Notes under the pieces: generated by a model
What the model was told of the DNA's origin: nothing
Seen by the model: only the letters and a program-made list of their open reading frames with translations
Databases searched by the model: none
Shown: positions 1 through 8,959 of the stretch, piece by piece
How the letters are laid out: the number at the start of each line of letters is the position of its first letter
Numbering within the stretch: the stretch's first letter is position 1
Translations under genes and position numbers: made by a program
Source: Takakia lepidozioides
Lineage: Eukaryota; Streptophyta; Takakiopsida; Takakiales; Takakiaceae
NCBI GenBank assembly: GCA_030704615.1
Contig: CM060733.1
Span: 31,930,001-31,994,000 of the forward strand
Reading direction: 5' to 3'
DNA: 64,000 nucleotides

Positions 1-370
1 GTGCTCCTGCTGTTTCTGTCCCTGGTCCTTCGGCAGGTTTCTAACGAGAGAGACAAGCGGCGATTGAGCCCGCCTCTACCTGTCCCTATTGCAAAGAAAA
101 TCAACATTGGAAACCGGGGAAACCGGAGCTCAAGGTTCATCTTGCGAAAGCGAACTCCAGGCTCAATCCTTCTGCTACCGCATGGCCTTATTCCTCAGTT
201 CCCATTTCCGAATGTCAATGAGAAGGGGTTTTGGCCGGCATTCCAAGAATTTGTTGCGCGAGGCGAGGGCGCAGTCCATGCGACAGCTGCAAAATCAAGT
301 TGGTTCTATCGACAGACAATCAAGTTGGATTCCCTGCCATTTCTCTGTTTTTCAAATTTTGGGCTGTTGT
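1..370. other. No recognisable gene
   Basis: Open reading frames cross this stretch, but none resembles a protein family I know, and no splice-site pattern or repeat stands out. It ends where the first GTGTAACCC motifs begin, so it may be sequence flanking the MULE-like element or an unrecognised edge of it. Confidence 0.4.
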
Positions 371-375
371 CTATC

Positions 376-600
376 CATGTAACCCTTGTGTTACCCCCCC
401 TGTCTCTCCTGTGGCGTGTAACCCAGAGTGTAACCCACCTACAGAGGACCCCTTTTAAAAACCCCTATGGTGTGTAACCCACCTCTGTGTAACCCCGTGT
501 AGCCCATCTTGTTTGTAACCCATTTTCATGTGTAACCCCTCGTGCTGTAACCTTTTTCTCTGGTGTAACCCCTCACGCTGTATTGCGCAGGGAGCTCGAT
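376..600. repeat. GTGTAACCC repeat block, left end
   Basis: Irregular copies of GTGTAACCC (some TGTAACCC or GTGTAGCCC) are spaced about 10-30 bp apart. This is the complement of the GGGTTACA motif that dominates 8.9-10.9 kb, so the two ends of the putative element are inverted relative to each other. Confidence 0.75.
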
Positions 601-1436
601 ATCATCTTAGAAGCGATGATATGGACAGTGTTGTTGCTGCCCACAAGGCGTTTACTGCCCAGCCGGATCATGGTCCGTTAATGATAGAGGAATTGAATCG
701 GGTGAAGGAGTATTTAGAGAGCATTGGGCATCCTGACATGCCAAAGCAGAAAAAGAAAAAAGGTGGGAGACTTACACGAGTCCATCGAGAGAGCCAAGCC
801 TCACATGATGATGACACGATGGACGAACTAGCTGTTGGCAATACCGACCTTGACGATGCCAGAACTTCAAATCCTCTTGTCATCACTATTACTGTAGATG
901 GAATCAAAGGTTTGGTTGTTCCAGATCCGTTGGAATTCACTCGTGGTTTTGCCGAAGGATTGATCAGTCAAATGGAGAATCTCACCAAACCGCACATTGG
1001 ACCGCCACCACTCCTTTTGAGAATTCTGGCCCACAACGATGTAAGAAATCATGGCAGGTCAGTTTCCCAAACGCATCCCAGGTTGGGGTTCACGACTGAA
1101 CTTCTGGAAAGTGCTCTTACGGCCTCAAAGGTGAAGGACCTGGTCGATGAGTATTACGGCTTTAGTCTGATGTACTTTGCACAACCTGGTGACGGAATTG
1201 CGACCTTGGATTCTGAGCTCGAAGACTTAAGATCGAGTTTGAGTACAGAAGAGTGGGGTGACCGGTCAATTAAGATCAACGGAGCTATACAGTTTTGCAA
1301 GGCAAGCCGTCGTCGCGCCGCCCATCACTTTGCGATCCAACAGAGAGAATCGTTTATCCAGCTTTGGTGTTGTGGCCTCTTCAGCGAATCACCAACAGAA
1401 ATGGATTCAATGCGCGTTTGGGCATCCAGTATATGA
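528..1436 (+). CDS. N-terminal exon(s) of the MULE-borne Ulp1-like protein
   Basis: The open frame gives 302 residues, but the first ~30 derive from the GTGTAACCC repeat. The likely start is the Met near base 620 (MDSVVAAHKAF) or an upstream splice acceptor. The protein has a basic stretch (KQKKKKGGR) that could be a nuclear localisation signal, an acidic middle, and a helical C-terminal part. I recognise no catalytic domain here. It lies upstream of and on the same strand as the protease exons at 3.0-3.9 kb, as in other transposon-borne Ulp1 genes, which have long variable N-terminal regions. A candidate donor (GTATAT) lies just before the stop at 1436, so the frame may continue by splicing. 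Function is inferred from position only. Confidence 0.45.
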   Translation: MCNPSCCNLFLWCNPSRCIAQGARYHLRSDDMDSVVAAHKAFTAQPDHGPLMIEELNRVKEYLESIGHPDMPKQKKKKGGRLTRVHRESQASHDDDTMDELAVGNTDLDDARTSNPLVITITVDGIKGLVVPDPLEFTRGFAEGLISQMENLTKPHIGPPPLLLRILAHNDVRNHGRSVSQTHPRLGFTTELLESALTASKVKDLVDEYYGFSLMYFAQPGDGIATLDSELEDLRSSLSTEEWGDRSIKINGAIQFCKASRRRAAHHFAIQQRESFIQLWCCGLFSESPTEMDSMRVWASSI

Positions 1437-1599
1437 GAGACCTTGGGTCTGTAGTGCCTTGGTATCTCTGTAATGTTTACGGTCATAACCCCTAATCTTG
1501 GTAATATGTCTTGTAACTTGTAAAGTGTTCAAGATGTGGAATGTCAGTGAATGTGGTCAACCTCTCTCAGAATGACCCAGCCTTCGTGGGTCCCATTGA

Positions 1600-2560
1600 T
1601 GCGCAGGGTGACACTGCAAAGGGGAGGATGCCCTGAAACCGAGGGTTACACTGCACCACTACCTGTGACACTGTGCAGAGAGGAGCAACAGGGAAGGAGG
1701 GTTACACTGCAAGGGTGACACTGTTAGGGAAGGAGGGTTACACTGCACCTCAGGGTGACACTGCGGATACCGGTGGCTGACTGAGGGACATTGTCGTGGG
1801 TGACACACCATTGCCCGTGAACACTGCAACTTCCGTTGAGAGTGACATTGACATGGGTTACACTGATAGGGGTGACACCCCACAGCCAACCCACATGGTA
1901 GATGTCAGTGAGTGTAACACTGTCATGGATGACATTCCACTACCACTAGTCGTGGAAGGTGACACTCCTTTGCCACGGCCACTAGTCGCGACGGATGACG
2001 GTCTTCCGCTAGTCAACATGGTCTTGGAGGGTGCGGAGAAGGGCGACACAATCAAGGATGGCATTGAGGAGGTTGATGCAAAGAAGAGTGACATCGACAT
2101 GGGTGACACGGGGAAGGGTGTCACCGAGGAGGTTGTCAGTTGGAAGGGTGACACAAAGCAGGGTCACACTGAGAAGCGTTTCACTGTGGAGAGTCACGAA
2201 GAGAAGGATGTTGCGGAGCATCTAGACACTGAGAAGAGTGACACTGCCAAGGGTGACACACATAAGATTGTTACTCAGCAGAGTGACACTGGGAAGGAAC
2301 CCGATGAGAAGGGTGACACTGCGAAGAGTGACACTGATAATGCGGCCAAAGAGAAGTTGACACTGAGAAGGTAGCCGGAGAGAAGGGTGACACTGAGATG
2401 CGTGACTGAGGAGGTTGACACCCTGAGGAGGTAGCGAAGAGAAGGGTGACACTAAGAAGAGTGACACTGACACTGAGAATCGTGACACTGAGGAGGTAGC
2501 CGAAGAGAAGGGTGACACTAAGAAGTGACAAGGGGTTTGAACAGAAGGGTGACACTGACG
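1600..2560 (+). repeat. GGGTGACAC(TG) repeat array overlapping a reading frame
   Basis: Dozens of GGGTGACACTG or GAGTGACACTG units occur at roughly 15-18 bp spacing, often separated by AGAAG. Units are mostly multiples of three between 2040 and 2340, which keeps a frame open; beyond 2374 irregular unit lengths break it. The unit is a G-for-T variant of the GGGTTACAC motif found in the rest of this element. Confidence 0.75.
1796..2374 (+). CDS. Low-complexity GDT/SDT-repeat protein segment
   Basis: The 192-residue frame is dominated by short repeats of the form K-G-D-T, K-S-D-T and E-K-x-D-T, encoded directly by the GGGTGACAC repeat. It is rich in Asp, Glu, Lys and Thr, has no hydrophobic core and is expected to be disordered. 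It lies between the N-terminal and protease parts of the Ulp1-like gene on the same strand, so it may be a repeat-derived linker exon of that protein. It may equally be an accidental open frame in a minisatellite. The frame closes at 2374, although the same repeat continues with stops in all frames, which suggests recent unit changes. Confidence 0.4.
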   Translation: MGDTPLPVNTATSVESDIDMGYTDRGDTPQPTHMVDVSECNTVMDDIPLPLVVEGDTPLPRPLVATDDGLPLVNMVLEGAEKGDTIKDGIEEVDAKKSDIDMGDTGKGVTEEVVSWKGDTKQGHTEKRFTVESHEEKDVAEHLDTEKSDTAKGDTHKIVTQQSDTGKEPDEKGDTAKSDTDNAAKEKLTLRR

Positions 2561-2582
2561 GGTAGCACCGAGGAGGTGAGCT

Positions 2583-2927
2583 GTGACACTTTGCCCTTGG
2601 TCAATCACCTCCCAGCACGTCTCAGACGAGGGAGTGCAGTCTTCAGCACTTGCAGCAAACTCAGAACAAGGCACCTCTGGCTCAGAAATTCCCCCTACCG
2701 GCGGCATTGTCAGGGTTGCAGAGAATCCCAGGAGGTCAAAACGGCCGCCTGCTCAAAGAAAGCGGTTGGCTGAACCCCCTAGCGCTGACAAAGAAGTATC
2801 TGTTCTTGTCGCACCCAAAAAACAGCGAACCAAAAGTGCAGGGGTCTCGGAGGTTGACGTTGTCCAGCAGCAAGAGGTCCTTGCCAAGCACTTGCGGGAG
2901 CGTTCGAGGTACCTCATTGTACTTTGA
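2583..2927 (+). CDS. Basic linker exon of the Ulp1-like gene
   Basis: The open frame reads through a basic region (RRSKRPPAQRKR, then APKKQRTK) that looks like a bipartite nuclear localisation signal, followed by a short helix ending in LAKHLRERSR. It precedes the exon starting near 3007 after a TTGTGCAG acceptor, and the intervening ~80 bp is AT-rich like an intron. Nuclear localisation would suit a SUMO-type protease or a transposon accessory protein, but this is inference from composition and position. Confidence 0.45.
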   Translation: MTLCPWSITSQHVSDEGVQSSALAANSEQGTSGSEIPPTGGIVRVAENPRRSKRPPAQRKRLAEPPSADKEVSVLVAPKKQRTKSAGVSEVDVVQQQEVLAKHLRERSRYLIVL

Positions 2928-3006
2928 TCCTCTCTGATTTTGAATATTGATTATAACTCTTGTATGATGCATCGTAATGTTCGTAATGTGCGGTTTGTTG
3001 TGCAGA

Positions 3007-3916
3007 CTAAAACAACGGTACTTGACAAAGTTCAGAATGGTGTCGGACCCTCCTGGGGCGCCCGAAGTGAAGTTTTATTATGGCGATGCCTTCCTGGCTT
3101 CTAGTCCGTTACAGTTTTACTTGGGAAGAGACAGATTTTGAGCCGATGTATAAAATAAGAGCAACTGTCACAGATGCATTGCTCTCGGGTTACAACAAAC
3201 TTCTGGAGGCCAAATTGTTTAAGGCTATCGCACCTGAGTTTGTCATCTGTGCTCCTTTCCAATGGCATGTCATGCGTACCAATGGTAACGATCTGCAGAC
3301 GCTATTCGGGTTGGTGCAAGAATGGTACACTCAGGATGCCCGAGGGATGGTGTTCACAAAGAATCGAGATCTTGTGGACGTGGTTGTCATCCCTATTGTC
3401 TTCGAGTAAGTAATTTCAGCGTTGACTGAGCATGTTGGGTTACACTCCTCTATTCTAGACTGAGTTGCACTAGTGACTGCTGACTAGTTGTGTAACACCG
3501 TTTAGAGTTACAGTACAAAGGGTTACACTACTGGGTTACACCACACACCACAATGGGTTTCATTGGAGATGTTTTTTTCTATTCTGACGTAACGGCTTTG
3601 TTTGTGTTGCAGTGATCACTGGAGTGTTGCTGTTTTAGAGCGCCGAGGTCGGATAGTACATTTGGACTCCCATAAAACCATTGCCCGACCCAAACTCATT
3701 GAAGGAATTTTGCGAAATTTTGCCATAGCGTTCTTTGATTTCATGCCTGGATCTGATGACTTCAGTTACGTCATGGAGAGGATGGAATGGTTTGAGGCCA
3801 GTGTCCCCCAGCAACGGAGCTGTTGGGAGTGCGGCTATTATGCACTTTGTTTTGTGCAATTTTACTTGGAGTGGAAGTTCAATGTGAAAAACCACAGAAG
3901 ATCGAACCCGTCATAG
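3007..3916 (+). CDS. C48/Ulp1-type cysteine protease domain, two exons
   Basis: Ulp1-family proteases remove SUMO-like tags. The second exon (3613-3916) shows the family's catalytic plan in order: His in DHWSVAV, Asp in HLDSHK, Gln in PQQRS and Cys in ECGYYAL. The intron at 3412-3612 has a GTAAGT donor and a TTGCAG acceptor, and splicing joins the frame exactly into the Asp-His-Trp motif. The first exon begins after the acceptor near 3006. It carries the sequence before the catalytic His but changes frame near 3125, where one frame (YLGRDRF) stops and the next (DFEPMYKIRATV) takes over, a 1-2 bp indel. The domain is short but holds all four key residues. Related proteases are often carried by plant MULEs, which matches the transposase on the opposite strand. 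Confidence 0.75.
3420..3600 (+). repeat. GGGTTACAC copies inside the protease intron
   Basis: Several GGGTTACAC or AGTTACA copies lie in the intron between the two protease exons, while the flanking exons have none. The motif seems to have spread into the element's non-coding parts. Confidence 0.6.
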
Positions 3917-4079
3917 GCGGGCGTTTACTGCAAGTTGGTTCAACGAGTCAACCATGATAGCTTCCCGTACTCATATGATTAGTTGGCTGTGTGACGAGAT
4001 GGACAAAGACTTGGTCAGATGGCCAAAGAAATAAATAGCGTCTTGATGCATTTTTGCTTCTATGTGGTTTGTTCGTAAC

Positions 4080-5310
4080 ACTTCACAGTTTGGGTTTCAT
4101 GCAATGGGCTTACATGGGGTTACACCTTATAAGGTTACATGAAGTGGAATCATAGACAAGTACTTGGGTACACCTTTGGGCCCTGGGGCAATGGGCTTAC
4201 ACTCTGTGGTTCACACATAAGTGATGGGTTACACCATGCCGGGTCTCACAACGTGGGGTTACACTTATGGGTTACATACAATGGGCCTAGGGTTACATGG
4301 TTGGGCCTTCCTGGCTATGTCAGGGTCACGTTGCTGAAACAGTATACTTTCGTGGCATGTAACCCCACCTCGACTATGCGCATTTGTTTTATTTTTTATT
4401 TTTTTCGCACTGAAGTGTTTGTGCACTGAAGTTCTCAGATTTATACTACATGGGGTTACATACATGAGGGCTATGTACAATGGGTTACATACGATGGGGT
4501 CACAATAGTGTGGGGGTAACATCTGGTCGGGCTACATACTTCTTGGAGTTACAACACTCTGGGTTACACTCACTCAAGAGGGTTACACAGTTCTAAGTTA
4601 CACTGTGCACAATGAAAGTGGGCAGGGTTGCCTATACAAGGGCTACGTGTCGTGGGGATACATAAGATGGGGTGATGTAGCATCGGGGTTTATAGCGTGC
4701 ACCCCAAATTGTACAATGGGTTACATGCGATGGGGTGACATCAATGGGGGTTACATGTGGTCGGGATACATACTTCTTGGGGTTACACAACAACAAGTTA
4801 CACTCCGGAGGGCTACACTGGTCCATAACATAGGTTGAACGGAATGATTATCTATCTCATGGATTACACGTCCATGGGTTACACACAATTGGGTTACACA
4901 TAGAGGGGTTACACATACAGGGGCTAGTGTTGGTGACTAAAGGTGCTCGACTTCAGCATCTTCCCACTCTGTATTGAAGGGTCATGTAACCCCGGCAGAC
5001 TAACCCAGACCCTGTAGTCACATTGTAGTCATCGACTTATAATTCTCAGAGTTACACCACTGACAGCAATATTCTATGGGGTTATACTGGGTTACACTGT
5101 TGATAGTTACATTGCAGTTACACTTGGAGTTACACCACAATGAGTTACACTGAAGAGGTTCACACTCATCTGTGTTACACTGTGTGGAGTACCACAGATG
5201 CGAGTTACACTAAGTAGAGCTATGTTACGTTATGAAACCCCAGACAGTGTAACCCTGCGGTGTGTCACCCCGGCCCATGGGTGTCCCATTGAGTGGGGTT
5301 ACATAGGTTG
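4080..5310 (+). repeat. GGGTTACA(C/T) dispersed repeat between the convergent genes
   Basis: About 1.2 kb between the end of the Ulp1-like gene and the 3' end of the transposase gene is filled with GGGTTACAC, GGGTTACAT and related units, mostly in one orientation and irregularly spaced. No coding region is recognised. Short open frames here are repeat-derived (strings of G-Y-x-x-G-Y). Confidence 0.75.
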
Positions 5311-5415
5311 AATGTGGATGGAATGGCAAAGTGAATAACAACCCATGAACAGACATGTACTTCATATTAAACTTGGTGATCACAAAATAAGTGTCATTGC
5401 CAATGGACTCAATGG

Positions 5416-8400
5416 TCACTTACTACGGAACCGGTCTACAAAATCTACTTTCCTGGCAAGGGACATGTTGTTTCCATCATCATTTTTTATGAATGGAACT
5501 GCTTGAAGAGGGTGCAACAGACCTTTGTCGATTCTAACTTGTAAAGTGGACAGCCTCCCACGAACACAACGAAGCTCGGCAAGCAAATGTTTGCGCATTG
5601 TTTCACTCTCATTGCCAAGAAGCGACAGGGACTTCATCTCAGATTCAATTGATGAAACATCCGATGGCTCCTGCCGACCACGCTGGGATGATGCTGAGCA
5701 CTCCGTAGGCTCTGCTAGATTCACAACTTCCTCCTCTGCATCAATATCTGGAAGTTCCGATTTCATCAACATGTGAAGACCTCCATGAATGGTCCCGAGC
5801 TTTGTGCCACAGAGCTTCACAATAAGCCCTTCCTTCAGATTTGGCTTCATCAATTGAAGAACGCGGATTTGATGTTGCACAAGTTACCCTTCAAAGCCCA
5901 TGGACAATCGCAACAAGCCCAGGTGGTCGCAGGTGGTGCATAGATTGTGTAGCTTCGACCGGCCGTTTGAACACTATCCACAATCGCCGGATGACCAGGA
6001 ACAGTGGGCAAATGAACATTGACATCAGGGATCTCCCTTGCAGTCCAAACACATTACTGATAAATTCCTCCTGTCGTACATTCCTTTTGAAGCCTTTCGA
6101 TTTCAAGTTATCTCTATACCAATAGTGGGTTAGAACAGGACCCACGAGTTCGCTGATCAGCCAATCGATTCTCCTGCCATCAAGCCTTTGCTTTCCCGAG
6201 CGTAAACGAGCCTTCAAATTTCCGTGCCAAGATTCAATTGCGGCATAGTATCCTGACTTGCGTGGGGAATATAACGAGCCCCCGTGATCCACATGCTCAG
6301 TTTTGGGACCCATTCATTCTGATGTAACGTAGGAAGTCACGCGCAAGCGGATAGGAATAATTCAAATCTTTCCAGTCGCTCCAGCGCCCCACTCTTCTGG
6401 GGTGACTCCCACACAGGCGTTAATGCCGTACATTACGTCGCCAAGCTGTTTCAAAACAGCATTGCGAGTGTATGGATCGGGCATCTTACGCCACGAATGT
6501 TTCAGCCAAGCGCGGCGAACATGCCAAAGGCATAGAAATATGCTACGTCCCCAAACGATTCCCTGCACGCACACACATCAAATGCCACCCAATCCATCAG
6601 TGTAACTCTTGTCAGTGTAACTCTTATCAGAGGAACTCTTCGCAGTAACTCGTAGAAGTGTAACTCTTCAAAGTCACTCTTAGTAGTGTGACTCATGTAA
6701 CCCCTCGTGCATGGTCATGTAACTATCAGTGAAACTCACAGCAGTGTAACCCAACACATATAACCCCTCGCAGCGCTGTAACGCAATCCATGTTACACCG
6801 TGTAACTCTCAGAGCGACCCAACCCATACAACCCTCTGCGATGCTCCCTAACTCACATGCTATAGCAGTGCAACCTAATCCATGCAGGACTGCGGATGAC
6901 AATGTAACTCCCGTGTAACTCGCAGTGTAACCCCTCATAGCAGTGTAACCCTCGGTCTAACTCACAGCAGTGTAACCCTCCGTCCAACTCAAGGCAGTAT
7001 AACCATCTGTCTAACTGATAGTGTAACCCTCAGTGTAACAGCACCAATCCATGTAACCCCTCAAGCAACTGACAGTGTAACTCCAAGTGTTACAGGCAGC
7101 AATGCACCCCCTCGTGTAACTGGCAGTTTAACTCTTACTGTGATTCTCAGTGTAACTAGCAGCAGTGTAGCCCGATCCATGAAACCCCTCGTGCATGCAA
7201 CTTGTTGTGAATTAGTGTGACTCAGAACATTGTAACTTCTAGCCGTGTACCTGATAGCATTGATTTTGCGTCTGCATCGTCGACAACAAAAGCATTTGGC
7301 CTCCAATCTGGTTTGCTCTGAAGAAGTCGGTCGCGAAGACGTTTCATCCAGGGGCTCAGGTCAGTCGTTTTGTTTCTCGCTGATATAATATAAGCAACAG
7401 GTATGCCGTTGAGCCATTCGTCGAACACCATCATGGTATACATTGGGAAACTGCAATGTCGCAATGGTACAAAAATGAATAAGGTGAGTGTTATAATATT
7501 GGCAACAGTTGCATGGCACTCACATTTCAGAATGCAATGAAAGGTAAAGCGTGACACGAATACCTTATTTTCGTTGGTCCCAAATGTTGCATCGCAGGAT
7601 ACCACACGGTGTGTCCCAGGTCGATCATTTTCTGTTTTTGCCACTCCGTTTGTATTCCAATTACGAACTTCAAATCACCCGCCACTGGCGCTGTCTCTTC
7701 ATGGTAGAAGAAGACGCTTTCAGGATTGCTATCGACCCACATACGTACACTTTGTGCATCATCTGGATGTTTTTTGTAACTCTCAATCGCAAGCTTGTCG
7801 GCAATGTTTCTCACGTCGTACTCGAACAAGAAAACAATCGCGACTCCACTCCATGCCTGGCTGAGACGCACAAGCTTCCTGGAGTTGTTGAGTGTGTTGT
7901 GTCATAATCATAGCTGGAGATAGGCCACTGCGAAGACTATCGACGATCCACTGTTTCATATCTTGGCTGAGACGAGGGGCATGCACGAATCGCGAGAAAT
8001 GGGAAGAGGGGTCAGCTGAACCATGACATGGCTTTCCTTTTGCATCCACATGTTGTTTCTGGAAGTATGTGATGATTGCCAACTCTGATCTAGAAAAAAC
8101 TGGCCAACTTTGAAGCTACACGTACACCCACGTTTGTATGACTCTCCGAAATCCGCTGCCTTACGTCTGATTCTTGACTGGTTTTTGATTATCGGAGGCT
8201 GCTATCGGTTTTTTTTTTTTCTTCACAATCGGCGGGTCCGTGCGCCTATCTATCGGGCCGTAGCAGCAGTGGTACCTGCAAAAAAAGCATATAAAGCGAG
8301 GAGGGTTATCGCCATATACGACTTTGCTAGGCTAGCAGAAAGAAGTGGGGCTGGGAATGTTATACAACCCTCATAAGTGACTTACTTATGCCACTGACGA

Positions 8401-8832
8401 TAACTGTTTGCACGCGGTGTTGTCAAATCTGGCAACACGGTACCTTCGATCTTGAACATAAAATTGGGTCTTCCCATCCACTCTACTCCTTTCTCCCTCC
8501 AGAAAATCAGGAATGCGAGACCATGGAACGACAGCTACTTCGATGGATATCCGTTTCCTTTTCCCTGGAAACCTGGGCGTATCCAACGGAGGTTTGTGTG
8601 ATTGAAAAGCCCGTATGGGCAGCTGTAGGATGCATTTCAAATGAGATACCAAATGCTGCAAATGACAGAGTTCTCCCGCCTCATCTTTCAAACCATTTGA
8701 TTCCAATGCTGCTTTGCGTTCCTCGTCTAGCACCTTCGCGGCAGCACATGCCATTAGCAGCAACAATACCACCAGTACAGTACAAATCGCATAACACACG
8801 CGGGCAACGCAGCGGAGCCCTCGGGACTGCAC
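5416..8832 (-). CDS. Mutator-like (MULE) transposase gene, several exons, frame broken
   Basis: MULE transposases cut and paste DNA with a DDE catalytic core. Reading from high to low coordinates: an N-terminal part at 8832-8386 (IPDFLEGERSR, YVQDRR); a segment at 8082-7530 with a frame change near 7800; the first catalytic Asp in CDATFGTNENK and EWLNGIPVAYII near 7620-7420; a second Asp in FVVDDADAKS near 7270; then, after a ~690-bp repeat-filled intron, CLWHVRRAWLKH (the family's C..H motif) at 6560-6510; ESWHGNLKARL near 6230; and a C-terminal acidic or helical region to 5416. Splice joins are plausible (GTACAC donor near 7250, GTGCAG acceptor near 6564), but I could not make every join keep frame. 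The N-terminal exon begins with a hydrophobic stretch unusual for a transposase, so its start is doubtful. The gene is probably non-functional as read. Confidence 0.65.
6590..7255. repeat. GTGTAACCC minisatellite in the transposase intron
   Basis: About 660 bp of GTGTAACTC, GTGTAACCC and CAGTGTAAC units separate the second catalytic Asp exon from the CLWHV exon of the transposase. No conserved transposase sequence lies inside, so it behaves as an intron made almost wholly of the element's signature repeat. Confidence 0.7.
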
Positions 8833-8959
8833 GTCGTCTACGCACCTGGTGAAAATGACGAGCGATGATGGAGTTACACGTGGGTTTTGATGTCACCGAA
8901 TCGTGTAACCCAGGTTTGAATTCAAAATATCTGACACTCTTGGAGCCCGCCAATTTTTG

